53,602 nt of DNA. Source: Oscillospiraceae bacterium (GTDB lineage: Bacteria > Bacillota > Clostridia > Oscillospirales > Acutalibacteraceae). The translations under genes were made by a program, and so were the position numbers. Under the pieces are notes generated by a model that worked only from the letters and a program-made list of their open reading frames with translations, was not told the DNA's origin and searched no databases. The DNA lies in contig JAFLUM010000011.1 of the NCBI GenBank assembly GCA_022508805.1, positions 1-53,602 of the forward strand. Direction: 5' to 3'. Of the stretch, positions 44,234-53,397 are shown piece by piece. The number at the start of each line of letters is the position of its first letter. Positions within the stretch are counted from its first letter, which is position 1.

Positions 44234-45258
44234 ATGGCAATTGAACGTTCTGTGCTTAATAGTGAAAGCATAGCTGATATTGTAATGAAAGAATGGAAAA
44301 TATGCGTAAGTTCAATAACTACAGTTCAAAACTGTACTGCAAATTGTTTTATCATCAATGCTTATCCCCAAAAATACTTTCTTAAAGAATTTCAGCCGTC
44401 ATATGATATACAAAGAGCTATATCTGAAGAAAGATTGTTGTCGTTTTTAAAAAAGCATAATTTCCCTGCCTCAGTAGTAATTCCGACAATCAGCGGAAAA
44501 GGGTTCGTGGAATACAGAGGAAGAATATTACAGCTTCAAGATTTTTTTAAAGGCACAGTTCCTCGTCAAAACACTTTGGAACAAGACACAGTTATTCAAG
44601 CCGCTCAACTGTTAGGCAAATTGAATTCTTTGCTTAAAATTATAGACTGCCCGTAGCGATGGGAAAAGATTGGCTGCTTAAATATAACAAAAATGAATAT
44701 AAACAATTTTACAATGAAACGCTCTTAAAATTAAAGGATTCCAACGTTGAACAAAAAACATATGAGAAGATAGAAACGGATATAGAATTTAGACTGCTAA
44801 TAAATGAAAAAATGGATGAATATCAAAGCTATTTTGATAAAATCACTTATACTTCATCACATGGAGATTATATTTACAGTCAGCTCATATGCGAAGATAA
44901 TCAAATTAAGCGTATTATAGATTTTTCATATGCACACAGTGTACCGATCTCTTTAGAGCTGATGCGCTTTTTCACTCTTTCATCAAACAGCTTTTTGGAA
45001 ATAAATGAAATGAATTTTGATTTGTTAAAAGCTTATATTTCCGCATATTTATCATATTTTCCATTATCGAGAGATGATCTAAGATGTATGCCATACGTAT
45101 ATCTTTACTATATGGGGCGCAACAAATTTTTGTATCGTGAATTTATTCAAAATAACAATAATGATTTATTTAATATTTCCTCTTGGCGTTCTGACATATG
45201 TCAACTCATATATAATAATGCCGAAAATATTTCAAATCAACTTATTAGACTTTTATAA
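44234..45258 (+). pseudogene. Frameshifted aminoglycoside phosphotransferase-like/CotS-like kinase
   Basis: Two adjacent open frames (44234-44656 and 44659-45258) together give a phosphotransferase-fold protein of about 340 residues. The first has the N-lobe (FLKEFQPSY with the ATP lysine). The second has the Brenner-type catalytic motif HGDYIYSQL and the metal motif IIDFSYA. The frame changes at the AAAA run 44636-44639: one extra A would give an uninterrupted LLKNYRLPVAMGKDW. ATG 44234 follows GGAGGG. Either a genuine pseudogene, a sequencing error or two coupled frames. The catalytic-loop Asn of the family is Gln here. Substrate unknown. Confidence 0.75.
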
Positions 45259-45331
45259 TTTAATGCTTTTTAAGTCTACATTTGCACGTTCACGAATGGT
45301 CTGAAATGATAGATATACTGGAGAATCAGAA

Positions 45332-46048
45332 ATGAATCAATTAGTAATTGATTATGTGTGGGAGCATAACGGCGATGACAGCTTGATTTATGCCGACAAT
45401 TTTCCGGGTGCGTTCGTACGCGGAAAAAGTAAGGAAGAAGCTCTCAGTAAATTCACCGATGAAATTAAATCATATATTATGTGGCGGGATAGCGTTGATT
45501 TTGACGGTATTATTGCTCTGAATGAGGTTGGAGAACATATTACATCTCTCAACGTTTGCGATGCAGATTCAGAGGCGATTTTCGAAAGTGAACAATTACC
45601 GTTGACAGAATCGGAATATGCTGAATTAAAGTCACTGGCTCTTAAATCTGCAGAGTATTTTCAAAGGTTATATGACTCTATCCCGAATAAAAATATTACC
45701 TGTAATCCTAAACGCGATACGTTTTACGGTGCAATTCCCGTAACCGCAAGCGAAATGTATGTGCATACAAAGAATGTAAACGAATATTATTTTGCACAAA
45801 TCGGGATAGATGCTGATAATGAACCCGATATTTATACCTGCAGAGAGAAAGCGTTTAACATATTAGAAAATCAATCCGACTATTTGCAAAACACGGTTTT
45901 TGACGGTGCTTACAATGAAAAATGGTCACTTCGCAAGGTACTCCGCCGTTTTATTTGGCATGACCGTATACACGCAAAAGCAATGTGGAGAATGGCGGTA
46001 AAGTTATTCGGAGCGAAAAACATTGAAAACCCCTTCTATTTCTCATAA
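45332..46048 (+). CDS. HicB-like/DinB-like domain protein
   Basis: A 238-residue protein. Residues 1-45 resemble the HicB antitoxin beta-alpha fold (DNFPGAFVRGKSKEEALSKF). Residues 95-235 are helical, ending in WSLRKVLRRFIWHDRIHAKAMWRMA, which recalls DinB-type four-helix proteins, where two or three His bind metal (here HDRIH). I do not know the function. GGAGA sits seven bases before the ATG. It stands alone with no HicA-like toxin beside it and ends at a bidirectional terminator. Confidence 0.6.
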   Translation: MNQLVIDYVWEHNGDDSLIYADNFPGAFVRGKSKEEALSKFTDEIKSYIMWRDSVDFDGIIALNEVGEHITSLNVCDADSEAIFESEQLPLTESEYAELKSLALKSAEYFQRLYDSIPNKNITCNPKRDTFYGAIPVTASEMYVHTKNVNEYYFAQIGIDADNEPDIYTCREKAFNILENQSDYLQNTVFDGAYNEKWSLRKVLRRFIWHDRIHAKAMWRMAVKLFGAKNIENPFYFS

Positions 46049-46049
46049 A

Positions 46050-46088
46050 CCAAAGGGCAAGTCAAGCGACTCGCCCTTTAATTTTTGA
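46050..46088. terminator. Bidirectional terminator after the HicB/DinB-like gene
   Basis: Stem AAAGGGC-AAGTC/GACTC-GCCCTTT with loop AAGC and T-rich right flank, between convergent genes. Confidence 0.75.
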
Positions 46089-46094
46089 ATTAAT

Positions 46095-46577
46095 TTACCA
46101 ATTATTTACCCCTGTGATGTGAACACCCTGTACTGAAACATAGTGATAAGTATCAAGCGAACGCATATACGAATCGGCAGTATGGCAGCATATCAGCGGT
46201 ACGCCGTCCGAAAATCCGGTTATAACCAGTGTATGATAAAATCTTTGACCGTTGCTGAGGAATATCAAGTCCCCTTCTTGCAAATCACTTATCTCCGCAA
46301 GTTCTGCGACAGGACCGACACTTCGGTTATTCGTTAAGAATTTATACAGGTATTCTACTCCAGACCATGCGGCGGCGCGGTCTGACGGGGAATTGTAATA
46401 CCAGCCTGTATCCTTTGTGTAATTCATAACCTTACTGCCGGCGTAAATGCACTGTGATGCAAAATTTGTGCAGTCACCGCCTATTCCGTCAAAGTTATAA
46501 TATCTCGGGTTGCGCAACAATGCCCATTTTTTAGCATATTCAACCGTTTGCGCCCGATCATATTCGGTTATTCTCAT
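46095..46577 (-). CDS. Amidase domain protein (Amidase_6-like, NlpC/P60 fold)
   Basis: A 160-residue protein with YDRAQTVEYAKKWAL at the start and the probable catalytic cysteine in GGDCTNFASQC near residue 34 and histidine in FYHTLVITG near 116. This matches the putative amidase domain family common in clostridia, cysteine hydrolases thought to act on cell-wall peptides. There is no signal peptide, which is odd for a wall enzyme. ATG 46577 is chosen because GGAGGG lies 8 bases before it. Confidence 0.85.
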   Translation of the reverse strand: MRITEYDRAQTVEYAKKWALLRNPRYYNFDGIGGDCTNFASQCIYAGSKVMNYTKDTGWYYNSPSDRAAAWSGVEYLYKFLTNNRSVGPVAELAEISDLQEGDLIFLSNGQRFYHTLVITGFSDGVPLICCHTADSYMRSLDTYHYVSVQGVHITGVNNW

Positions 46578-46645
46578 ATACATCCCTCCTCTTCATTGTA
46601 TGCGCAAATCGGATAAGAGATAGAGTTTTAAGACCTTTCCATTTG

Positions 46646-46674
46646 TTGACACTGAATTTCATTTAATGTATAAT
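46646..46674 (+). promoter_or_regulatory. Promoter of the PI-PLC operon
   Basis: TTGACA (46646-46651), 17-bp spacer, TATAAT (46669-46674): consensus hexamers. Strongly conserved sigma-A-type promoter. Confidence 0.85.
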
Positions 46675-46701
46675 TTTTCATATTAGAGGGAGGGAAAATT
46701 A

Positions 46702-47601
46702 ATGATTTATGATAGCTGGATGTCTTACATAAAAAACGACGTAAAAATAGTTGATTTGGTTATTCCCGGTGCTCACAACGCGGGAAGCTACGGAATGAGT
46801 AAAACTGCGGAATGCCAAAAGGACGGTATTTTGACACAGTTTAAATACGGTATGAGGCAGTTTTGTTTGCGCCTTGATACAGATAAAAAAGGAAATATCG
46901 TTTTGGCCCACGGAATATCAAAAGGCGATCTTTTTGAAAACGCGCTGAGAGATTTAAGTGAAATAATTGACCGTTTTCCGACAGAAATGCTCCTTTTGGA
47001 TATAAGAGAATATTATCCGCAGAAATTCGGGCCGATAACACTTAAATTTAAGGCGGATAAAGACAAGATCAACGCGTTGCTCGAAAAATATATTGATCCC
47101 GCAAAAAACGCCTTTTGCGATTTTGAGCACATTAAGGACGTAACAGTCGGAGATATACGCAAAGCGGGCAAAAAATTTATTTTGATAAATGACAATGAGG
47201 AATACGCTTTCAGCAGGAACTGTGAGCAGATACTTCCTTGGGAAAAGCAGGTCAACGGTGCATATGCCAAAAATTTTGCGGCACAGACACTGCGATTTTT
47301 TGACGATTATCAAACTGACGGTCTTTATTGGTTCCAAACTCAGCAAACACCGAATCTCGGTACTGAAATCGGCTTCACTCTGCCTGTTAAACTTGACAAT
47401 GATTTAAGAAAATATTTCCTGCAAATCATTGACGGAATCGCGGCAAATCCTTTTTATCTTGAAAGTGCAAACATAATTGCAGGCGATTTTATGACACACG
47501 ATTATATGAAAAGCGAGGCAATTCTTAAGCTGAATTTGCTGAAAAATAACGTTGAAAATGAGCTAATAAAAGAATATGAGGAGGGTCTTAAATGGAGCTG
47601 A
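46702..47601 (+). CDS. Phosphatidylinositol-specific phospholipase C-like protein (X domain)
   Basis: A 299-residue protein with the PI-PLC X-domain histidines: IPGAHNAGSYGM (near 26) and LAHG (near 74), with LRLDTDKKGN and LLLDIREYYP between and after. Bacterial members cleave phosphatidylinositol or glycosyl-PI; they are normally secreted, but no signal peptide is seen here, so substrate and location are uncertain. It has a consensus promoter and overlaps the next gene by 10 bases, starting a three-gene operon. Confidence 0.87.
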   Translation: MIYDSWMSYIKNDVKIVDLVIPGAHNAGSYGMSKTAECQKDGILTQFKYGMRQFCLRLDTDKKGNIVLAHGISKGDLFENALRDLSEIIDRFPTEMLLLDIREYYPQKFGPITLKFKADKDKINALLEKYIDPAKNAFCDFEHIKDVTVGDIRKAGKKFILINDNEEYAFSRNCEQILPWEKQVNGAYAKNFAAQTLRFFDDYQTDGLYWFQTQQTPNLGTEIGFTLPVKLDNDLRKYFLQIIDGIAANPFYLESANIIAGDFMTHDYMKSEAILKLNLLKNNVENELIKEYEEGLKWS

Positions 47602-48281
47602 CCGTTCTCGGTAAATACGGTCCTTACGGTAAAGCAGGCACAGGCGCTGCAAGCGGATACATCGTGAAAAACGGTGACGATTATCTTGTTATGGATATGG
47701 GCAGCGGAACACTTTCGCGTCTTATGGCGACGGTGGATGTCAAAAAAATCAAGCATATTTATATATCTCACCTACACTTTGATCACACGAGCGACCTTCT
47801 CCCCTTTCGGTATCTTTTAGAGGACTTAAACCATAAGGTAAATATTTATACGCATTTTGAGGACAGTGAATGGTACAGGATTTTATTTGACCATCCGAAT
47901 TTTAACGTGATAAATATCGATGAAAATACCAAAATCACCGTTGGGAGTATGGAACTCACTTTTTTGCCTATGAAACACACCGTTACAGATTACGCAGTAA
48001 TTATTAAAGGTGAAAAAACACTTTGCTATACGGGTGATACGCTTTATAACGGTAATATCCCGATTTGTCTTGAACAAAGCGATTGGGTTTTGATGGACTG
48101 CAGTAAACCCAAAGGCTTTACAGGTCCTCATATGAATGTTGAACACGCAAAAGAGCTGGCAGAGAAATATTCGGCAAAAATTATCGCCACACACCATTCT
48201 ACCGATTATGATCCGACAGAAGATTTGAGAGATTATCCGTCTATAACTATTGCAGAGGAGTTGAAAACGTATGAGCTGTAA
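47592..48281 (+). CDS. Metallo-beta-lactamase fold hydrolase (RNase Z-like)
   Basis: A 229-residue MBL-fold protein with HLHFDH (near 61-66), MKHTVTDYAV, YTGDTLYN and a late HHSTD. These are the zinc ligands of the family, in the RNase Z/YhfI-like group of small hydrolases. Substrate unknown. GAGGAGGG lies before the start, inside the previous gene, and the next gene starts 11 bases before its stop. Confidence 0.88.
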   Translation: MELTVLGKYGPYGKAGTGAASGYIVKNGDDYLVMDMGSGTLSRLMATVDVKKIKHIYISHLHFDHTSDLLPFRYLLEDLNHKVNIYTHFEDSEWYRILFDHPNFNVINIDENTKITVGSMELTFLPMKHTVTDYAVIIKGEKTLCYTGDTLYNGNIPICLEQSDWVLMDCSKPKGFTGPHMNVEHAKELAEKYSAKIIATHHSTDYDPTEDLRDYPSITIAEELKTYEL

Positions 48282-49173
48282 GCATTATGACAGCGTAATA
48301 ATAGGACACATAACAAAAGATCACAATATCGACCACTTAGGCAATTCGGTTGAAATTTGCGGCGGCGCAGTACTTTATTCCTCAGCATCAGCTCACGCTT
48401 TGGGACACAAGGTCGCGGCAGTTACTCGTCTTGCAAATAAGGATGCTGATCGCCTCGACGCGTTTACTATTCCTAAAGAGGATATCTACTCTATTGAATC
48501 GGAAAATTCAACAACGATGAAAAATGTGTATTTTGCTCCTGACAAAGAGCGTCGCAAATGCACTTGTCTGTCTTTAGGTGATCCTTTTACCGTCAATGAT
48601 ATTCCCGAAATTAAAGCTGATATATACCATTTTGCAGGTCTTATATACGGCGATTTCCCCAATGATTTGATAAAAAAATGCGCTGAATTGGGAGCTGTTG
48701 CAGTAGATGTGCAAACTTGCCTGAGACATGCGGATATGACTGACGGCTCAATGTTTTTTGAGGATTGGGCAGATAAAAAAGAAATGATGCCCTATATCAA
48801 ATATTTGAAAACCGACGCGGCAGAGGCGGAAATAATGACGGGTACATCCGACAGAGTAGAAGCTGCAAAATTGCTCCACTCTTGGGGAGCGGACGAGGTT
48901 TTGATAACTCATAATACTGAGGTGCTCGTCCATGACGGAAAATCAGTCTACACCTGCCCTATCAGAGCAAGGAATTTGAGCGGCAGAACAGGTCGGGGTG
49001 ACACAACCTTTGCGGCTTACATAAACGAGAGATTACATAATGATATTGAAATCTCTTTGTTATACGCCACGGCTACCGTCTCGCTTAAAATGGAAACTCC
49101 CGGTCCTCTTAATTGCAGCCGTCAAGATATTGACGAATATATTAAAAATTTTTATTCTGACTGCAAAAAATAA
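48271..49173 (+). CDS. PfkB family carbohydrate/nucleoside kinase
   Basis: A 300-residue ribokinase-fold protein with the N-terminal GGAVLYSSASAHALG sugar-binding block and the C-terminal GRTGRGDTTFAAYI anion-hole motif with the catalytic Asp. It phosphorylates a sugar or sugar-like alcohol; members with this N-terminus are close to the adenosine/fructokinase type, but the substrate is not readable. Last gene of the PI-PLC-MBL-PfkB operon, followed by a strong terminator. Confidence 0.88.
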   Translation: MSCKHYDSVIIGHITKDHNIDHLGNSVEICGGAVLYSSASAHALGHKVAAVTRLANKDADRLDAFTIPKEDIYSIESENSTTMKNVYFAPDKERRKCTCLSLGDPFTVNDIPEIKADIYHFAGLIYGDFPNDLIKKCAELGAVAVDVQTCLRHADMTDGSMFFEDWADKKEMMPYIKYLKTDAAEAEIMTGTSDRVEAAKLLHSWGADEVLITHNTEVLVHDGKSVYTCPIRARNLSGRTGRGDTTFAAYINERLHNDIEISLLYATATVSLKMETPGPLNCSRQDIDEYIKNFYSDCKK

Positions 49174-49184
49174 TAATTAAAAGT

Positions 49185-49238
49185 AAAACTGCTGTCTTTT
49201 GGTGAGTTAATCACTCTTAAGACAGCAGTTTTTTATTT
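49185..49238. terminator. Bidirectional terminator between PfkB kinase and pmbA genes
   Basis: Stem AAAACTGCTGTCTT/AAGACAGCAGTTTT flanks a 20-base loop, with T-run on the right and A-run on the left, between convergent genes. Confidence 0.88.
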
Positions 49239-49241
49239 TGC

Positions 49242-50588
49242 TTATTTACCGGCTATCGTAAGTCCCTCAACTAACACTGCCGGTGAGCCGTATGCGGTCA
49301 TACCGCCAAAGCCCGGAAGCTCAACTTTGTTTGAGAGAGCAGTAATTTGATTTAAAAGCTCATAGAAATTACCGGCTACGGTGAAGGATTTAACCGCACG
49401 GGTTTTCTTTCCGTTTTCTATCATATATCCGCCGCTTTGGAGTGAAAAATCACCGGTTATTGGATTTGCTCCAGCGTGAAGACCGCCAAGGGAATTTATA
49501 TATACGCCGTTTTCGGCTTTTTGGAGAAGCTCTTCTTCCGTAAGGTCCCCCACATCAAGATACATTGTAAATGGGCTGATATCTACCTTCGAATTATAAG
49601 AAGCTTTAGAAGCGTTACCCGTTGACTTTTTGCCTGCAGCATCCGCCGTTTTAAGGTTATAAAGTAAAGTTTTTAATACACCGTTTTCAATTACGTTTTT
49701 AGTGTGTGTGGGCGAACCTTCGGCATCGAAATTTATCGGCATAGTGCTATCCTTATAAAATGGGTCATCAACGAGTGTGACAATATCAGCAGCTATCTTC
49801 TCCCCTTCTTTTCCTGCAAGACGGGAAAGCCCCTTCTGCGTTTTCTCAGATGAGAATATACCCGAAAATGTAGCAAGAAGACTGGTCATTGCATCGGGTG
49901 AAAATACAACGGGATAAGCTCCGGTTGGGGCAACATCGGCATCAAGCTTGGATTTTGCATCGGCAACTGACTTCGACACGATTTTATCTATCTCAAGCTC
50001 CGACAACGGACCTGCTTTTACATCAAAGCTATTCGTCATTTCTTTTCCGTCTGTCACAACGGGCGCTGCAATAAAAAGGGAAATGTTATTCTCGTAATTT
50101 AAATCAAGTCCGTTTGAGTTATAGATAGCGATACACTCTTTGCCGCTGCTTACAGCTGCAGCTGAACCGTCTGTAACGGAAGAATCCTCATCATAAAGCA
50201 GTTTATCGCCTTTTAGTACGGAATCCGTCATTTCCTGAACTGTGGGAAGAGCGTATAGAGAAAGGCAGAGAGTTTCATAGTCTTCTCCGCCCTTGCCGAG
50301 AAACACCTTATCCTCTGTCTCAAGTATCTTTGCATTGTCAGCGGCACGACGGACAACACTGACCGCCTGCTCAGCACTCAATTCTTCAGTTGAGGCATAG
50401 CCCATTTTTCCGTCAACTATACAACGAAAGCAAACGCCGCCATCAAGGGAGTTTGAAAACTCCTTTATTTCATGCTTAAACGTTTCCACATTGGTGCTCT
50501 CTGAAACACGGTAGTAGAGTTCATATTCATTAATTCCTTGCTCTTTTGCCGCGGCAATAACAGCTCCTTTAAAATTATTGAAATCCAT
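49242..50588 (-). CDS. pmbA: TldE/PmbA family protein
   Basis: A 448-residue member of the TldD/PmbA family lacking the metal-binding HExxxH of TldD, as expected for the E partner. Family blocks VSRAADNAKILE-like near 85, GNASKASYNSKVDISPFT near 315 and the C-terminal FGGMTAYGSPAVLVEGLTIAGK region are visible. TldD and TldE form a heterodimeric metalloprotease that degrades unfolded peptides and matures some modified peptides. It starts 12 bases after tldD. Confidence 0.95.
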   Translation of the reverse strand: MDFNNFKGAVIAAAKEQGINEYELYYRVSESTNVETFKHEIKEFSNSLDGGVCFRCIVDGKMGYASTEELSAEQAVSVVRRAADNAKILETEDKVFLGKGGEDYETLCLSLYALPTVQEMTDSVLKGDKLLYDEDSSVTDGSAAAVSSGKECIAIYNSNGLDLNYENNISLFIAAPVVTDGKEMTNSFDVKAGPLSELEIDKIVSKSVADAKSKLDADVAPTGAYPVVFSPDAMTSLLATFSGIFSSEKTQKGLSRLAGKEGEKIAADIVTLVDDPFYKDSTMPINFDAEGSPTHTKNVIENGVLKTLLYNLKTADAAGKKSTGNASKASYNSKVDISPFTMYLDVGDLTEEELLQKAENGVYINSLGGLHAGANPITGDFSLQSGGYMIENGKKTRAVKSFTVAGNFYELLNQITALSNKVELPGFGGMTAYGSPAVLVEGLTIAGK

Positions 50589-50600
50589 AATTCTTCCTCC

Positions 50601-51983
50601 TTATCTGCCGCCAACGGTGATAGATGATACGCGGATAAGCGGCTGACCGACATTAGTGGGAATCGAGCCGCTGGATGCGCCGCACATACCCTGACCCATA
50701 TTGAGATCAGAGCCGACCATATCAATGTTTTTGATAACCTCAGAGCCTTTGCCCACAAGGCTTGCGCCTCTCACAGGTTCACAGATCTTACCGTTTCTAA
50801 TAATATAGCCTTCATTAACAGCAAAGTTGAATTCACCTGTAACAGGATTTACGGAACCTCCGCCCATAGATTTAGCAAAAAGTCCGTACTCAATGGATGC
50901 AATGATGTCATCGTTATTATCAGGACCGTTTGCAATATAAGTATTCGTCATTCGTGAAGTTGTAACATAGCTGTAACTCTGACGGCGGGCATTACCCGTC
51001 GACTTCATACCCATACGGCGACCGTTAAATTTATCTATCATATAGGATTTAAGAACACCGTTTTCTATAAGTACATTCTTTTGAGCAGGTGTACCCTCAT
51101 CGTCGATATTGATAGAACCCCATGCATTGGGAATGGTACCATCGTCAATGGCTGTAACCTTTGATCCTGCCACCTGCTGACCGAGCTTTCCTGCAAATTC
51201 TGAGGTGCCGTAAGCAACACTGCTTGCCTCAAGAGAATGTCCGCAAGCCTCGTGGAAAATAACACCGCCGAAGCCGTTGCCAATAGCAACAGGCATTACA
51301 CCCGCAGGACAGTAATCAGCGCCTGCCATTGTAACAGCCTGTCTCGCTGCCCTTATCCCTGTTTCGCGTGCGTTTACCTCATGCTCGAACATTTCAAGTC
51401 CCATTCGGCGACCGGGATAATAACCTCCTGTCTGGGTCTCTCCGTTCTTTTCCGCCACTGCATCAATCATAAGACGTGTACGGATTTGGCGGTCCTGTGC
51501 GTAAAGCCCCTCGCTGTTTGCTATAAGGATATTATGGTCCACATCGAGAAAAGTGCCTGTGACCTGTTTAATAGCGTCGCTGTATTCGCGAGCGGCAAAG
51601 TAGCCTTCCTTTAAAACAGCCAGTTTGTCGGCGTTAGGTGCACTTGCAGGTACGATCTTTATTGGGTGTATATCTCCGTAAAGACACTCACGCAGATTGA
51701 TTGATATTTGTGCTTCTCCCTGTCCAAGTGCCTCTGCCGCACGTTCAGCACAACGCAAAAGACCTGCCTCGGTCGTGTCAACAGTTGATGCCGCAACACT
51801 TCTGAGTCCCTTAAAAATACGGATGCTTGCTCCGGCGATCACGGTATCGTTGGCAGAGTCTACTCTGTCGGCAATCATATTGATAGAATGATTAAGGGTG
51901 TTTTCCGCAAAAAGTTCAGCATAGTCAGCACCTGTCGATACCGCTTTTTGCAAAACTCGTTCACATATTTCTTTTGAAATCAT
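50601..51983 (-). CDS. tldD: Metalloprotease TldD
   Basis: A 460-residue protein with the metalloprotease motif HEACGHSLEA (near 247-256) that supplies the zinc ligands, plus the family blocks GNGFGGVIFH, STGNARRQSY near 325 and MGGGSVNPVTGEFNF near 385. With the adjacent PmbA it makes the TldDE protease. First gene of the pair, AGGGAC upstream of the start. The window shows no RiPP precursor nearby, so a general peptide-degrading role is more likely. Confidence 0.96.
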   Translation of the reverse strand: MISKEICERVLQKAVSTGADYAELFAENTLNHSINMIADRVDSANDTVIAGASIRIFKGLRSVAASTVDTTEAGLLRCAERAAEALGQGEAQISINLRECLYGDIHPIKIVPASAPNADKLAVLKEGYFAAREYSDAIKQVTGTFLDVDHNILIANSEGLYAQDRQIRTRLMIDAVAEKNGETQTGGYYPGRRMGLEMFEHEVNARETGIRAARQAVTMAGADYCPAGVMPVAIGNGFGGVIFHEACGHSLEASSVAYGTSEFAGKLGQQVAGSKVTAIDDGTIPNAWGSINIDDEGTPAQKNVLIENGVLKSYMIDKFNGRRMGMKSTGNARRQSYSYVTTSRMTNTYIANGPDNNDDIIASIEYGLFAKSMGGGSVNPVTGEFNFAVNEGYIIRNGKICEPVRGASLVGKGSEVIKNIDMVGSDLNMGQGMCGASSGSIPTNVGQPLIRVSSITVGGR

Positions 51984-51989
51984 TTTGTC

Positions 51990-52221
51990 CCTCCTACGAT
52001 CTTATTATAATAATGGTATTTTAATCCTATTCGCATCACTTTTCAAGCAAAATATATTAATTATGAATATTTTGTTGTGATTCGTTCCGTTTTCTCATAT
52101 CAAACTACAGATTTATATAAAAACAAAAATAACAAATTCGGCTTTGCGGAATAGAATGTATTGAGTGCAAAGGACAACACCCGTTTTGTCCTGCACAACA
52201 AAATAAAGGAGAGCAGATATA
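51990..52221. other. Leader and promoter region of cotJABC
   Basis: A 230-bp AT-rich gap between divergent tldD and cotJA. It contains a stem GGACAA/TTGTCC reinforced by GTGCA/TGCAC (about 52166-52197), just ahead of the AAGGAGAG ribosome site. No clear sigma-E or sigma-K promoter could be read. No gene seen. Confidence 0.4.
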
Positions 52222-52416
52222 ATGGAAAATAACGAATGCAGATGCGCCTGCAGAGATTTACCTAAGCTTCCCGAGGACCCCGTTGTGGCAATGGCGTATG
52301 TGCCTATGCAGACGGAGCTTGTAACGTATCCGAGTGCTGAGGGCTTTAATAACGGAACGCTTTTCCCTGAGCTTGATAAGAAATTTTACGGAGGTAAGTG
52401 CTGTGGACAGATGTAA
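52222..52416 (+). CDS. cotJA: Spore coat associated protein CotJA
   Basis: A 64-residue protein with the CotJA core PKLPEDPVVAMAYVPMQTE and a C-terminal FPELDKKFYGGKC. CotJA is a small inner-coat protein made in the mother cell, needed for coat assembly with CotJC. A cysteine-rich N-terminus (ECRCACRD) is noticeable. AAGGAGAG upstream sets the start; the stop overlaps cotJB. Confidence 0.93.
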   Translation: MENNECRCACRDLPKLPEDPVVAMAYVPMQTELVTYPSAEGFNNGTLFPELDKKFYGGKCCGQM

Positions 52417-52651
52417 GCTTTTGCGTGAACTTTCAAGCACACAATTTGCTGCATGGGAGCTTCACCTATATCTTGATACACATGAATGTGATGAAAAAGC
52501 ACTGCATATGCAGCGTAAATATGCAAAAAGAGCGGCAGAACTTAGAGAAGAATTCGAGGAAAAATACGGTCCCCTTTCTGCCAATACCGAAAGCGGCAGA
52601 GAATGGCTTCAAAATCCGTGGCCGTGGGAATATAAGGAGTGTGACTGCTGA
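52403..52651 (+). CDS. cotJB: Spore coat protein CotJB
   Basis: An 82-residue protein with the CotJB features LRELSSTQFAAWELHLYLDTH and a C-terminal WLQNPWPWE. GTG 52403 is the start because GGAGG lies eight bases upstream, inside cotJA; the frame is open farther up but lacks a site. It overlaps cotJA by 14 bases and the cotJC start by one base. Confidence 0.93.
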   Translation: MDRCKLLRELSSTQFAAWELHLYLDTHECDEKALHMQRKYAKRAAELREEFEEKYGPLSANTESGREWLQNPWPWEYKECDC

Positions 52652-53292
52652 TGTTTCAATATGAAAAGAAATTACAGTATCCCGTAAAAATTAAAAATCC
52701 CAATCCTAAATATGCTAAAATAATAATCAGCCAGTACGGCGGACCGGATGGCGAATTGGGAGCATCACTTCGATATCTTTCTCAAAGATTTTCAATGCCC
52801 TTCCCCGAGCTTAAGGGACTTTTAACAGATATCGGCACCGAAGAACTGGGACACCTTGAGATGATCGGAGCTATTGTTTATCAGCTCACGAGAAACCTTA
52901 CAATCGATGAGATCAAAAAATCAGGCTTTGACACGTATTTTGTTGATCACACTACGGGTGTTTATCCCGTTGCGGCATCCGGAACACCGTTTACGGCAGC
53001 TTATATCCAGTCCAAAGGCGACGTTATAAGCGATCTTCACGAGGACCTCGCGGCAGAGCAAAAGGCAAGAACGACTTATGATAACATTCTTCGCCTTGTT
53101 GATGATCCCGACGTGCGCGAACCGATTAAATTTTTGCGCGAACGCGAAATCGTGCATTATCAAAGATTCGGCGAAGGCTTACAAATCGCCACCGATAAGC
53201 TTGACAGCAAGAATTTCTATGCTTTTAACCCGAGCTTTGATAAACATTGTCTGAAAAACGTTAATAATAACAATAATCGAAACAGGCGCTGA
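52651..53292 (+). CDS. cotJC: Spore coat protein CotJC (manganese-catalase-like)
   Basis: A 213-residue ferritin-like four-helix protein. The dimetal ligands are recognisable in GTEELGHLEMIGA (near 68-80), HEDLAAEQKARTTY (near 130) and EREIVHYQRFGE (near 170). The gene family is manganese-catalase-like and sits in the spore coat. The C-terminus is Asn-rich. Third gene of the cotJ operon, followed by a hairpin with T-run (53297-53337). Confidence 0.95.
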   Translation: MFQYEKKLQYPVKIKNPNPKYAKIIISQYGGPDGELGASLRYLSQRFSMPFPELKGLLTDIGTEELGHLEMIGAIVYQLTRNLTIDEIKKSGFDTYFVDHTTGVYPVAASGTPFTAAYIQSKGDVISDLHEDLAAEQKARTTYDNILRLVDDPDVREPIKFLREREIVHYQRFGEGLQIATDKLDSKNFYAFNPSFDKHCLKNVNNNNNRNRR

Positions 53293-53296
53293 CACT

Positions 53297-53338
53297 TTGC
53301 GGTATTCGTTCCTTAACGAATACCGCATTTTTCTTTTT
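53297..53338 (+). terminator. Terminator of cotJABC
   Basis: The inverted repeat GCGGTATTCGTT/AACGAATACCGC, followed by a T-rich stretch. Confidence 0.85.
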
Positions 53339-53353
53339 TATTACAAAAAAGTC

Positions 53354-53382
53354 TTGATTTTATTAAAATAATCCGATATAAT
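53354..53382 (+). promoter_or_regulatory. Promoter of tRNA-Ser
   Basis: TTGATT (53354-53359), 17-bp spacer, TATAAT (53377-53382), 15 bases ahead of the tRNA. Confidence 0.8.
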
Positions 53383-53397
53383 ATTGGAAGTCAATAC

